A stretch of DNA of 64,000 nucleotides from 13-2-20CM-66-19 sp963824395. Its GTDB lineage: Bacteria; Pseudomonadota; Gammaproteobacteria; Steroidobacterales; Steroidobacteraceae. The notes beneath the pieces were generated by a model. It was not told where the DNA came from, made no database searches, and was given only the letters and a program-made list of their open reading frames with translations. The stretch covers positions 2,108,001-2,172,000 of the forward strand of contig CAWGPF010000001.1 of the NCBI GenBank assembly GCA_963824395.1, in the 5' to 3' direction. Shown piece by piece: positions 52,829 to 61,306 of this stretch (positions are counted from its first letter, which is position 1; each line of letters begins with the position of its first letter). Position numbers and translations under genes: made by a program.

Positions 52829-53426
52829 CCGCGCGGCGCGCACCGCCGTACTGGTGCTCACCGCAGCGCTGCTGCTCGGCGCCTGCGCCGCTGAGCGCGA
52901 AGCAAAGCAGCACGACGAGGACCTCGCCGACCTCATCTCCTGGTTCCCCGGGCGCTATGACAACCTCGCCCAGGTGCAGAAGGATGAGAAGGCCGGCGTG
53001 CACCCGCCGCACGAGGCGATTGCGCTCCTGGTGCGTCCCGCACAGACGCCGCGCCTCGGTCACCACGTCTTCTACGTGCAGGAGATGGCGCCCGACAACG
53101 CCGAGCGCATCATGAGCCAGCGCATGTTCAGCTTCGACATCGACGACAAGCGCGGCGTGATCGGTCTCATGTACACCTTCGTCGAGCCGGTGCGCTGGCG
53201 CGAGGCTCTGCACAACCCGCAGATGCTCACCGGGGTTATGACCGAGGACGTGTCGCCCGCCGGGTGCGAGCTCATCTGGAAGCGCAGCGACGACACCTTC
53301 ACCGCGAGCCACGACCCCAAGCACTGCCATCGCGCCGGTGGCCCGCAAGCCAATGGCCCGGACGCAACGCTCACCCCCGAGAGCCTGACGCTCGCCGGCT
53401 ACGAATTCCGCCGCAGCGCCCACTGA
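52821..53426 (+). CDS. CpcT/CpeT-like lipoprotein
   Basis: A 201-residue protein. The ATG at 52821 overlaps the ATP-grasp stop by 8 bases and begins a lipoprotein signal with lipobox LGAC. The mature part is a CpcT/CpeT (chromophore lyase) domain: DLADLISWFPGRYDNLAQVQ at about residue 40 is its hallmark. In cyanobacteria CpcT attaches phycobilin to phycocyanin; this organism shows no phycobilisome genes, so it is more likely a binding protein. The three genes form an operon. Confidence 0.85.
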   Translation: MVSRAARTAVLVLTAALLLGACAAEREAKQHDEDLADLISWFPGRYDNLAQVQKDEKAGVHPPHEAIALLVRPAQTPRLGHHVFYVQEMAPDNAERIMSQRMFSFDIDDKRGVIGLMYTFVEPVRWREALHNPQMLTGVMTEDVSPAGCELIWKRSDDTFTASHDPKHCHRAGGPQANGPDATLTPESLTLAGYEFRRSAH

Positions 53427-53453
53427 GGCGCGTGCCCGGCACGGCGGGGCGCT

Positions 53454-53843
53454 TCACAGTTCCCGCAGCTGGGCGAGCGCCGTCGCCGGCACGCGGCCGT
53501 TCGTGACCCGGAGCCCCTCGCTGCGCAGGCGGCGCGCCTGCTCGCGAAAAGCCGCAGACGCGCCCGGGAACACGATGCGCCCGCCGGCGCCGAGGACGCG
53601 GTGCCAGGGCAGGTGCAGCCCCATGGGTGCCACGCGCAGCGCGTAGGCGGTCTGGCGTGCGCGTCCGGGCAGACCCGCGGCCCGCGCCACGTCCCCGTAG
53701 GTGGAGACCTGGCCGCGCGGGATCGAGGCGATCACGTGCCACAGCGCTTCCAGCGCCGGGTTGTCGGCACCGCGCACCCGGCGCGCCCCCGGTGCGCTCA
53801 GCGGCCGCAGGAGCGAGTGCAGGTTGCGCCGGGCGGGTGGCAT
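53454..53843 (-). CDS. Alkyltransferase-like protein (MGMT family, Trp for Cys)
   Basis: A 129-residue member of the MGMT family. The acceptor motif PCHRV reads LPWHRVL, so the active Cys is Trp. Such alkyltransferase-like (ATL) proteins bind O6-alkylguanine, flip it out, and hand it to nucleotide excision repair. The HTH-like DNA contact segment VSTYGDVARAAGLPGRARQT is intact. Together with the fusion at 45608 this gives two alkylation-response proteins within 8 kb. Confidence 0.9.
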   Translation of the reverse strand: MPPARRNLHSLLRPLSAPGARRVRGADNPALEALWHVIASIPRGQVSTYGDVARAAGLPGRARQTAYALRVAPMGLHLPWHRVLGAGGRIVFPGASAAFREQARRLRSEGLRVTNGRVPATALAQLREL

Positions 53844-53856
53844 CGCGCGGTCCTCC

Positions 53857-55926
53857 TCAGCGGGCGTCCTTCAGGTGCGCATCGAGCCAGCCGAGCACCG
53901 TGTGGTACCACAGCACGCTGTTGGCGGGCTTGAGCACCCAGTGATTCTCGTCCGGGAAGATGAGCAGCTTGCTCTCGATGCCGCGGCGCTGCAGCGCGGT
54001 GAAGGCCCCGAGCCCCTGCGTGTAGGGGATGCGGAAATCCTTCTCACCGTGGATGACGAGCATGGGCGTGTGCCACTTGGCGACGAAGTCGACCGGGTTC
54101 ACGCGCTCGTAGTTCTCCGGCACCTCGTACTGCGGGCCGCCGAACTCCCACTCCGGGAACCACAGCTCCTCGGTGGCGTAGTACATCATGCGCTGGTCGA
54201 ACAGCCCGTCGTGGTTGACGATGCAGCGGAAGCGGTCCGGCCAGTTGCCCTCGATCCAGTTCATCATGAAGCCCCCGTAGGAGGCCCCGAGTGCGCAGGC
54301 GCGCTCGCCATCGAGCCACGGGTAGCGCTCGATAGCGGCGGCGAGGCCCTTCTGCAGGTCGACGAGGGGCTTGCCTCCCCAGTCCTTGCTGATGGAGTCG
54401 GTGAAGGCCTGTCCATACCCGGGCGAGCCGTGGAAGTCGATCATGACGACCGCGTAGCCGCCGCCGGCGAAGGCCTGGGCGTTCCAGCGGTAGGTCCAGA
54501 GGTTGCCGAAGGCCGACTGCGGGCCGCCGTGCACGATGAAGGCGATCGGGTAGCGCTTGCCGTCTTCGAAACCGAAGGGCTTTACGACATAGCCGTAGAC
54601 GGTCTCATCGTTCCAGCCCTTGAAGCTGAACTGCTCGAAGGGGCTCAGCTGGCGCTGCCCGAGCAGCTCGCCGTTCACGTGCGTCAGCGCCACCGGGGCA
54701 CCGCCTGCGAGGCTGATGCGGTAAAGGTCGGCGGGCCCGGCGAGGCTCGCGCGCGCGTAGATGATCGCGCCGCGCGTCACAGTGAACTCCTCGACCTCGC
54801 CATCGTTCAAGAGCTTGCGCGGCGCGCCGCTCTTGGGGTCGATGAGGAACAGGCCGCGCTGCCCGAGCTCATCCGCGCTCGCCACCAGCCAGCGCCCGTC
54901 GGGAGTCGAGTCGAGCGATGCCACCGAGTGGTCCCAGGCGGCGGTCAGCGCTCGCACCTGTCCGCTGCGTGCATCGCGGATGAGGATGTGGAAGCGGTCG
55001 GACTCGAAGCCGGGGCGCTCCTGGGCGCGCCAGGCGAGGTCACCATTGGCGAGGAAGTGCGGCTGCGCGTCCCAGGCGGGGTTGCCGGGGGTGAGGTTGA
55101 CCGGGGCGCCCGCACCATCCACCGGCGTTTCGAACAGGTCGAAGTTCGTCGACCAGGGCTCGCCCTTGCCGGCGGTGCGCGCGGAGAACACCAGACGCCG
55201 GCCGTCGGGGCTGAAGGCATAGTCCTCATCCGCGCCGAAGGGCTTGCCGGGGATGTCGGCATCGAAGCCGCGCGAGACGTCCGTGGGCTCACCCGCCGCG
55301 CCCGCAGGGCTCAGGGCCGCGGTGAACAGATGCGCGCGCGTGCCATCGCTCCAGGTGTCCCAATGGCGCACGAAGAGGCGCTCGTAGAGGCGGCCGCTCG
55401 CCTTGTCCTTGGCGCTGGCGTCGAGGCGCTCGCGGGTGCACTTGAGCGTCTGGCAGTCCGGGAACACTTCCATGGTGAGCGCCAGGCGGTCCGCGCGCGG
55501 GGACACCTTGAGCGAGGTGACGTCGAGCGGGTAATCACTCACCTTCTGCGCCACGAGCACCGGCAGGTTCAGGCGCCACACCTGCGAACTGCCCGAGCGG
55601 TTGGAGATGAAGTACAGCGTGCGCCCGTCCTGCGCCCAGCGCGGGCTTGAGTCGTTGAAATTCCCGCCGCTGGCGCGCTGCGGCTCGGCGGCCGGGTCGC
55701 GCAGGTCGAGCAGCCACAGGCTCGTGCGGCCGCGGTTCGCCTCCATGTCGGTCTCGCGCTGCACGAAGGCGAGCACGTGCCCGTCGGGGGACACCTGTGG
55801 ATCGGAGACGCGCTTGAGGCGCACCAGGTCCTCGACCGTGAAGGGGGCGGCGCCGGCGGCGGCCGTGCCGGCGAGGGCGAGCAGGCACGCGCAGAGCCGC
55901 GCGTGGCGGCGGTTCATCAAAGGCAT
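53857..55926 (-). CDS. Exported S9 family prolyl oligopeptidase-like peptidase
   Basis: A 689-residue S9 peptidase. Residues 1-26 are a signal peptide. A seven-bladed beta-propeller (about 50-420) precedes an alpha/beta-hydrolase with GASYGG carrying the catalytic Ser (about residue 545), Asp in KDFRIPYTQG and His in ENHWVLK. It would cleave dipeptides or small oligopeptides in the periplasm (dipeptidyl peptidase/acylaminoacyl peptidase group). The ATL gene is 13 bases downstream on the same strand. Confidence 0.93.
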   Translation of the reverse strand: MPLMNRRHARLCACLLALAGTAAAGAAPFTVEDLVRLKRVSDPQVSPDGHVLAFVQRETDMEANRGRTSLWLLDLRDPAAEPQRASGGNFNDSSPRWAQDGRTLYFISNRSGSSQVWRLNLPVLVAQKVSDYPLDVTSLKVSPRADRLALTMEVFPDCQTLKCTRERLDASAKDKASGRLYERLFVRHWDTWSDGTRAHLFTAALSPAGAAGEPTDVSRGFDADIPGKPFGADEDYAFSPDGRRLVFSARTAGKGEPWSTNFDLFETPVDGAGAPVNLTPGNPAWDAQPHFLANGDLAWRAQERPGFESDRFHILIRDARSGQVRALTAAWDHSVASLDSTPDGRWLVASADELGQRGLFLIDPKSGAPRKLLNDGEVEEFTVTRGAIIYARASLAGPADLYRISLAGGAPVALTHVNGELLGQRQLSPFEQFSFKGWNDETVYGYVVKPFGFEDGKRYPIAFIVHGGPQSAFGNLWTYRWNAQAFAGGGYAVVMIDFHGSPGYGQAFTDSISKDWGGKPLVDLQKGLAAAIERYPWLDGERACALGASYGGFMMNWIEGNWPDRFRCIVNHDGLFDQRMMYYATEELWFPEWEFGGPQYEVPENYERVNPVDFVAKWHTPMLVIHGEKDFRIPYTQGLGAFTALQRRGIESKLLIFPDENHWVLKPANSVLWYHTVLGWLDAHLKDAR

Positions 55927-55974
55927 AGGGGGCTTTCAGTGCGGAAGGGTGACAGAAACGTGTGGTGTGCGGGG

Positions 55975-56631
55975 CTAGTGCCCGACTTCGCTGGCGGGGT
56001 TGGTCCAGGATTCATGCTTGGCGGCGGCCAGCCACTCCTGCAGCGCGCCATCCTCGAGCACGCTCGCCATGTACCAGCGCGCGGCCGGGGAAATGCTGCC
56101 GGCGCCATAGGTGTTGAAGCGCAGCACCACCGGGGCATACATCGCGTCCGCGATGCTGTACGTGCCGAACAGCCAGGGACCGGCGCTGCCGAAGCGGCTG
56201 CGACAGTCGTTCCAGATCTCGTCCACGCGCTCGATGTCGGCCTCGAGAGCTGCGGTCATGGCGGTGTGGCGATTGCGGGCGCGTGCGTTCATCGGCCATA
56301 GCGAGCGCAGGTTGGTAAAGCCGGAGTGCATCTCCGCACTCACTGCGCGCGCGACCGCGCGCGCCGGCGCCGCCGCCGGCCAGCCCTTGCCGGTGGTCTC
56401 GGCGATGTATTCGCAGATGGCGAGGGAATCCCAGATGGTGAGCTCGCCGTGGCGCAGCACCGGCACCCGCCCGCTCGGGCTGTACTTCTCGATCTCCTCG
56501 CGCGTGCTCGGAGTGTCGAGAGTGATCAGCACCTCGTTGAAGGGCAGCTGCAGGTGCTTCAAGAGCAGCCATGGCCGCAGCGACCAGGAGGAGTAGTTCT
56601 TGTTGCCGATGACGAGCGTGAGCGGCGCCAT
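55975..56631 (-). CDS. Glutathione S-transferase family protein
   Basis: A 218-residue GST: N-terminal thioredoxin fold (LTLVIGNKNYSSWSLRPWLLLK, VPVLRHGELTIWDSLAI) and a C-terminal helical domain. The Ser/Tyr catalytic position is within NKNYSSWS. It conjugates glutathione to electrophiles or binds them. It lies just upstream of the S9 gene (48-base gap) on the same strand and is divergent from the HAD hydrolase. Confidence 0.9.
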   Translation of the reverse strand: MAPLTLVIGNKNYSSWSLRPWLLLKHLQLPFNEVLITLDTPSTREEIEKYSPSGRVPVLRHGELTIWDSLAICEYIAETTGKGWPAAAPARAVARAVSAEMHSGFTNLRSLWPMNARARNRHTAMTAALEADIERVDEIWNDCRSRFGSAGPWLFGTYSIADAMYAPVVLRFNTYGAGSISPAARWYMASVLEDGALQEWLAAAKHESWTNPASEVGH

Positions 56632-56650
56632 GGGATGTTAACCTCTGCGC

Positions 56651-57340
56651 GTGCCTGACGACGTACGTGCCATTGCTTTCGACCTCGATAATACACTCTG
56701 GGCCGTCGAGCCGGTGCTGGTGCGCGCAGAAGCGCGCCTCTACGCCTGGCTCGAGGAGCACTGTCCGCGCATCACCGCCAGTCTCACCCCGGAGGACATG
56801 CGCCGGGCGCGCGAGGCGCTGGCGCGGCGCGAGCCGCACCAGGCCCACGACTTCACTTACCTGCGCACCGCCGCGCTCGCCGGACACGCGCGCGATCACG
56901 GCTACGAGGAGTCAGTCGCCGCGCACGCCTTCGAGGTGTTCCTCGCGGCCCGCTGCGAGGTGGAGCTGTTTGCGGACGTGCAGCCCGGGCTTGAGCGTCT
57001 TCGCAGCCGCTTCGCCCTCGCCACGCTCAGCAACGGCAACGCGGACCTTGAGCGCATCGGGCTCGCCCACGCATTCCGCCTGTCGCTGAACGCCCGCCAG
57101 ATCGGCGCCGCCAAGCCCGCGCGGCAGTGCTTCGAGCGCCTGGCGCAGGGGCTGAATGTCGCCCCCGGGGCGCTGTGGTACGTCGGGGATGATCCCTACC
57201 TCGACGTCGAGGCGGCGCGCGCCGCGGGCCTTGGCACGGTGTGGGTCAACCGCGGCGGCGCCAGCTGGCCTGCGGGGCTCGCGCCGGCGGACCTCACCGT
57301 GGCGGATCTCACTGAGCTCGCGCAGGCGCTCGGGGTGTGA
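56651..57340 (+). CDS. HAD family hydrolase
   Basis: A 229-residue HAD phosphatase. AFDLDNTLW carries the nucleophile Asp and the Mg Asp, LSNGN is motif II, GAAKPARQC motif III Lys and GDDPYLDVEAA motif IV. The helical cap spans about residues 20-95. It would dephosphorylate a small metabolite (the YigB/epoxide hydrolase-like group). The start is GTG at 56651, 19 bases from the divergent GST start. Confidence 0.9.
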   Translation: MPDDVRAIAFDLDNTLWAVEPVLVRAEARLYAWLEEHCPRITASLTPEDMRRAREALARREPHQAHDFTYLRTAALAGHARDHGYEESVAAHAFEVFLAARCEVELFADVQPGLERLRSRFALATLSNGNADLERIGLAHAFRLSLNARQIGAAKPARQCFERLAQGLNVAPGALWYVGDDPYLDVEAARAAGLGTVWVNRGGASWPAGLAPADLTVADLTELAQALGV

Positions 57341-57352
57341 CGGGCGGGCGCT

Positions 57353-58663
57353 TCAGGGGCTGAGCGTGCGGCCGCGGGTCTCGAGCAGCAGAGCACGTGT
57401 GGCGCAGGCTGCGGTGAGGGGCACGAGGGCGACCGCGCACAGGATCAGGGTGAGCGAGCGGCCGGAGCCCCCGGCGGCCGCGCTCACGGCGCCGACGATC
57501 AGCGGGCCGGCGGCCGCGAAGACCCGCCCGATGTTGTAGCAAAAGCCCGCCCCGGTGGCGCGCAGGCGCGCCGGGAACAGTTCCGGCAGGTAGAAGGTGA
57601 GGGCGCCAAACACCCCGTATACGCCCGCGCCGACGAACAACAGCAGCGACAGCCGCAGCTGCGGCGCGTAGGGCGGGCAGAAGGCAACGACGATCGCCGC
57701 CGCCGCAAACAGGAAGTACCCGGTGAACAGCTCGCGGCGGCTGAAGCGGGCTGCCAGCGGCACCACCGCCAGGGCACCGAGCAGGCCGCCCACATTGAAG
57801 GCATTGGCGGCCTGCCCCTGCCACAACGCCGCCAGCCCGCGCGCACCGGACTCGGCGGCGAGCGTGCTGCCGAGGAGCGGGATGAAGGCGTTGCAGGCCC
57901 ACCAGGTGAGCACCGCGGTAACCGCGACGAATGCCCCGCTGGCCGTGGCGCGGCGCAGGGCGGGGCTGAAAAGCTCGCGCGGCCGCGGTGGTGCCTGCGC
58001 CGCGCCGGTGCCTTTTCCCCAGCGCGGGCTCTCGCGCAGGAAGGTGCGCACCAACACGGCCACGATGAGCGGGGCGAGGCCGGCCACGAACACGTAGCGC
58101 CAGGAGCTGTGCGGATCACTGGCGAGCCAGACGCCGGCGATGCGGTAGTTGACGTAGCTCGCCAGCACGATCCCGAGCGGGGAGGCGGTCTGCATGATCA
58201 CCCCGGCGCTCACGCGGCGCTCCTCGGGCACGCTCTCGGCGATCAGCGTGGCGCCGATCCCCCACTCCCCGCCGATGCCAAGACCGGCGAGCGTGCGGCA
58301 CACGATGAGCTGCCCGATGTTGGTGACGAGGGCGCACAGGCCGGTACCAAGGGCGTAGATCGCGATCGTCACGAACAGCGCGCGCTTGCGGCCCATGCGG
58401 TCCGCGAGCCAGCCGAACAGCACCCCGCCGGCCGCCCAGCTCAGCAGCAGCACCGCGGTGATGGCGCCTGTCCAGAACGCCACCGCGGCGTGCGCGGCGC
58501 TCGAGCCCAGCGGCAGCCCGAGGAGCGTCGGGATGCAGTTGCCGGCGACGAAATTGAACAGCAGCGCATCGTAGACATCGAATCCCCAGCCCGCCCAGCC
58601 GGCTGCGATGACCAGCCACTGGTAGGGGGTAAAGCCGAGCGGTGCGCGGGGCGGCTGCCACAT
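57353..58663 (-). CDS. MFS transporter (metabolite:H+ symporter-like)
   Basis: A 12-helix major facilitator of about 436 residues. The ATG at 58663 is preferred over a GTG at 58702. GWLADRMGRKRA is the loop 2-3 motif, and GIGGEWGIGATLIAESVPEERR after helix 4-5 is typical of sugar/organic-acid symporters. It would take up or export a small carboxylate or sugar with protons; the substrate is unknown. It is convergent with the HAD gene (12-base gap). A small palindrome lies 25 bases upstream. Confidence 0.88.
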   Translation of the reverse strand: MWQPPRAPLGFTPYQWLVIAAGWAGWGFDVYDALLFNFVAGNCIPTLLGLPLGSSAAHAAVAFWTGAITAVLLLSWAAGGVLFGWLADRMGRKRALFVTIAIYALGTGLCALVTNIGQLIVCRTLAGLGIGGEWGIGATLIAESVPEERRVSAGVIMQTASPLGIVLASYVNYRIAGVWLASDPHSSWRYVFVAGLAPLIVAVLVRTFLRESPRWGKGTGAAQAPPRPRELFSPALRRATASGAFVAVTAVLTWWACNAFIPLLGSTLAAESGARGLAALWQGQAANAFNVGGLLGALAVVPLAARFSRRELFTGYFLFAAAAIVVAFCPPYAPQLRLSLLLFVGAGVYGVFGALTFYLPELFPARLRATGAGFCYNIGRVFAAAGPLIVGAVSAAAGGSGRSLTLILCAVALVPLTAACATRALLLETRGRTLSP

Positions 58664-58687
58664 GGGTGTCAGAGCGTTCCTACGATG

Positions 58688-58698
58688 TAACACTGTTA
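58688..58698 (-). promoter_or_regulatory. Small palindrome upstream of the MFS gene
   Basis: TAACACTGTTA is a perfect palindrome around a central base, with CACTGT repeated once more just downstream (58700-58705). It sits 25 bases before the MFS start and could be a repressor site. No regulator gene is adjacent. Confidence 0.3.
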
Positions 58699-58846
58699 GC
58701 ACTGTCAGGTGCGCACTGCCAATCCGCGCCGCTTCCTAACATGCACGAGAAAAGATCAGCGTAACGCATCACGGAATTATGTACGGTATTGGTGTGAACC
58801 TAAGGACAGCCTGCGACGTTCCACTGACTAGGAGAGGTGAGGAACG

Positions 58847-59467
58847 ATGGGTGAGCCCGGCAAGCACGTCGTCGCCGTCTCGAACCTGCGCGAGTACTTC
58901 AGGGACTCGGTGCACGGTGCGCTCGAAAAGCAGCGCGTGGCGGTCGAGGAACAGACCGAGCAGTACGTCGTGAATCTGCTCACGCTGTTCTCCCGCTCCG
59001 AGGCCCTCTACGCAGACACCCCCGCGGGGGCGCGCCTGCAGCCGCTCGCGCTCATGCTGCGCCAGGCCCTCGAGGCACCGACGGTGAGCATGCGCGAGCG
59101 CGCGCTGCAGCGGCTGGGCGACGTCTCGCTCTTCATCGCCGGGTTCTTCGCGCGCGGCTTCGCCGCGAAGATCATCGACATCGACTACCACATCGCTATG
59201 GGCGGCCGCGCCTACGGGGCACTGGCCGAGGCCAGCGCCCGCACCAGCCGCCGCACGCTGGCCGGTGTCTTCACCGAGCTCGCACAGAAATTCCAGCCGC
59301 TGGTGGATGCCCTGAACGAGGTGAGCGAGAGCGGCTACGCGCACTCCGACCGCGACATCCTGCGCCTGTACGAGATCTGGCTCAAAACCGGCAGCGCCCG
59401 CTGCCACGGACTCCTGCAGCGCCTCGGCGTCGACCCGACCCGCGCCGGCGGGGTGGCGGCGCACTAG
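58847..59467 (+). CDS. Conserved protein of unknown function, helical
   Basis: A 206-residue soluble, mostly helical protein. A strong site (AGGAG...GAGG) precedes the ATG at 58847. Segments FIAGFFARGFAAKIIDIDYHI and YGALAEASARTSRRTLAGVFTEL look like a conserved core, but I recognise no named family or catalytic motif. It is 10 bases before the next gene on the same strand, which is also unknown; the two most likely work together. Confidence 0.85.
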   Translation: MGEPGKHVVAVSNLREYFRDSVHGALEKQRVAVEEQTEQYVVNLLTLFSRSEALYADTPAGARLQPLALMLRQALEAPTVSMRERALQRLGDVSLFIAGFFARGFAAKIIDIDYHIAMGGRAYGALAEASARTSRRTLAGVFTELAQKFQPLVDALNEVSESGYAHSDRDILRLYEIWLKTGSARCHGLLQRLGVDPTRAGGVAAH

Positions 59468-59477
59468 GAGCGCTGCC

Positions 59478-60152
59478 ATGCAGCTCTTGTCGCGCCTGCA
59501 GGAGCTGATCGGCGGCATCTACGATGTGCGCGTCGCGCACGATGTCTACGATTTCCTGGTGACCGACCGCGCCGCCCTGCCTCGCCAGGCGCGCGGCGGC
59601 ACGGCGGAGGAGGAGCTGCTGGTGGCGCAGTCACCCGATGGCGACGAGCTCGCGCTGTCCTTGTACCTGGACCCGGCGCTGCTGGAGCGCCTGGCACGCG
59701 CCGACCCGCTCGAGCAGCTGCACGGCGGCAACGTCGCTGACTGCCTGACGGCCCTCGAGGGCGTCAGCCACTTTCTCTACCTCACCTGGAACGCCGGCCA
59801 CGACCGGCCAGTCTCGGTGCTGGAGCTGGAGATGCAGGCGGAGATCGACAAGTTCATCGCCAGCCATCTGTTGCTGCGGCGCCAGTGCCCGCAGCACTTC
59901 CCGCTCGAGCTGTGTCACGTGCTGTTCGAGCGCAGTCGCCCGGATCCGCGCCTGGATCAGGCACGCGCCGCGCTCTATCGCGAGGCCAGTCGCTACGCGG
60001 AACGCTTCTGCCGGCGCCTGGAGCAGGGCCTGGTGCGCCGGCGCGCGCGGGCGTCGGCGACGAGTGCGGGGGATGAGGTGTTCGCCGAGCTGCGGCGCTT
60101 CTACCGCCTGACCAACGCGCGCAAGCGCGCGCACATCGAACGCACCAGCTAG
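59478..60152 (+). CDS. Conserved protein of unknown function, helical partner
   Basis: A 224-residue soluble helical protein. AGGAG precedes the ATG. It has a central segment GGNVADCLTALEGVSHFLYLTWNAGHDRPVSVLELEMQ (seen in two halves) and a C-terminal Arg-rich half that could contact nucleic acid. No family is recognised. It is in an operon with the upstream gene (10-base gap) and convergent with the small gene at 60171. Confidence 0.85.
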   Translation: MQLLSRLQELIGGIYDVRVAHDVYDFLVTDRAALPRQARGGTAEEELLVAQSPDGDELALSLYLDPALLERLARADPLEQLHGGNVADCLTALEGVSHFLYLTWNAGHDRPVSVLELEMQAEIDKFIASHLLLRRQCPQHFPLELCHVLFERSRPDPRLDQARAALYREASRYAERFCRRLEQGLVRRRARASATSAGDEVFAELRRFYRLTNARKRAHIERTS

Positions 60153-60170
60153 CGCGCGGCGCGCGCCTCC

Positions 60171-60527
60171 CTAGTCCTCGTCGTCCTCGCCGTTGCGCTT
60201 GCGCTCCTCGAGGGCGCGCATCAGCTTGATGTGCTCGGAGAGCCGGCGCAGGTCGGTACGGGTCGTGCCGCCCGTCGGCTTGCGCAGCGGCGCGCTCTCG
60301 CGCGCGGCGCGCGTGCGCGCGTAGGGGTCGTAGGAGATATCGTCCTTCTTCAGAGCGAGGGAGTGCTCGCCGAGGATCTCGAGCACCGGACGCTCGTGAT
60401 CGGCCGGCGCGTCGCGCCAGTTGACGAAGGCATTGCCGCGCTCATCGTGCGCGACCGTACCGATGCGACGCCGCTCGGCTTCCGGCATCGCCTGGTTCCC
60501 AGACTTCTTTTTTTGAGAATAATCCAC
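60171..60527 (-). CDS. Small charged protein of unknown function
   Basis: A protein of 118 residues from a GTG at 60527 (105 from the ATG at 60488). It has a short basic start (YSQKKKSG), a middle with HERPVLEILGEHSLALKKDD and SYDPYARTR, and an acidic C terminus (GEDDED). Likely soluble with disordered ends. I recognise no family. It may share control with the Nudix gene 108 bases upstream. Confidence 0.75.
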   Translation of the reverse strand: MDYSQKKKSGNQAMPEAERRRIGTVAHDERGNAFVNWRDAPADHERPVLEILGEHSLALKKDDISYDPYARTRAARESAPLRKPTGGTTRTDLRRLSEHIKLMRALEERKRNGEDDED

Positions 60528-60635
60528 GGATTGTGTACTGCCTGTCAGTGCAGCGTCGCCATTCCCCGACGGTCAGAGTAGTCCCGATGCGGCGCGCTGT
60601 TCCGCGACCTGCGTCACGGAATTTTCCGCACCCGC

Positions 60636-61178
60636 TCAGGTGCGCGCGCCGCCGAGGTGTGCGGACATATTGCGGGCGCGCAGCAGCCCCAGTGCCGTCT
60701 TGCAGTCGCTGATGGTGCCATCGAGCGCCCAGGTGCAGGCCTCCTCCAGCGCCACCCAGTGCACCTCGATGACCTCGGCGTGCTCGTGGGCCTTCTTGGC
60801 GGGACGGATGCCGGTGGCCAGGAACAGGTGCAGGCGCTCGGCGAATACCCCGGGGGAGGGCAGGCACACCCCGAGCGGGTGCCAGTGCGCGGCGCTCACC
60901 CCGGCCTCCTCGATGAGCTCGCGCTGCGCGGTGTGCAGCGGGGGTTCATCGGGTTCGAGCTTGCCGGCCGGCAGCTCCCATAGCCAGCCATCGGCCACGT
61001 AGCGGTATTGGCGCAGCAGGCACACGCGCTGCGCCTCATCGAGCGCCGCGACCGCCGCGCCCCCCGGGTGGTGTACGACCTCCAACAGCGCCCGGTGGCC
61101 GTTCGGCAGCACGACCTCATCGGTCGTGAGACGGACCACGCGTCCTGAGTAGTGCAGGGTCTGTTTTTCCGGTTTCAT
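60636..61178 (-). CDS. Nudix hydrolase, ADP-ribose pyrophosphatase-like
   Basis: A 180-residue Nudix protein. The Nudix box is intact (GKLEPDE...AQRELIEEAG, residues about 73-95) and the following Pro/Gly-rich loop plus VHWVALEEA fit the NudF/ADP-ribose pyrophosphatase group. It cleaves ADP-ribose or a related nucleoside diphosphate sugar. It is divergent from the helicase gene. With the glycohydrolase fusion at 49157 it is a second possible ADP-ribose enzyme in the window. Confidence 0.9.
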   Translation of the reverse strand: MKPEKQTLHYSGRVVRLTTDEVVLPNGHRALLEVVHHPGGAAVAALDEAQRVCLLRQYRYVADGWLWELPAGKLEPDEPPLHTAQRELIEEAGVSAAHWHPLGVCLPSPGVFAERLHLFLATGIRPAKKAHEHAEVIEVHWVALEEACTWALDGTISDCKTALGLLRARNMSAHLGGART

Positions 61179-61306
61179 GAGGGCATCCTAACCGCTCGGG
61201 CGCGGCATGCGCAGGCCTCGCGCAGCGGCGCGGTGCGCGCGGCGTCACGCTCCTAAACGCCCGCAATCGCCGCTGGCGGGCGCCACGCGTATAGTCCGGC
61301 TCCAAC

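Noticed and set aside
52821..53426. Phycobilin lyase role for the CpcT-like protein
   Set aside because: There are no phycobiliprotein or bilin synthesis genes in the window and the protein is lipid-anchored.
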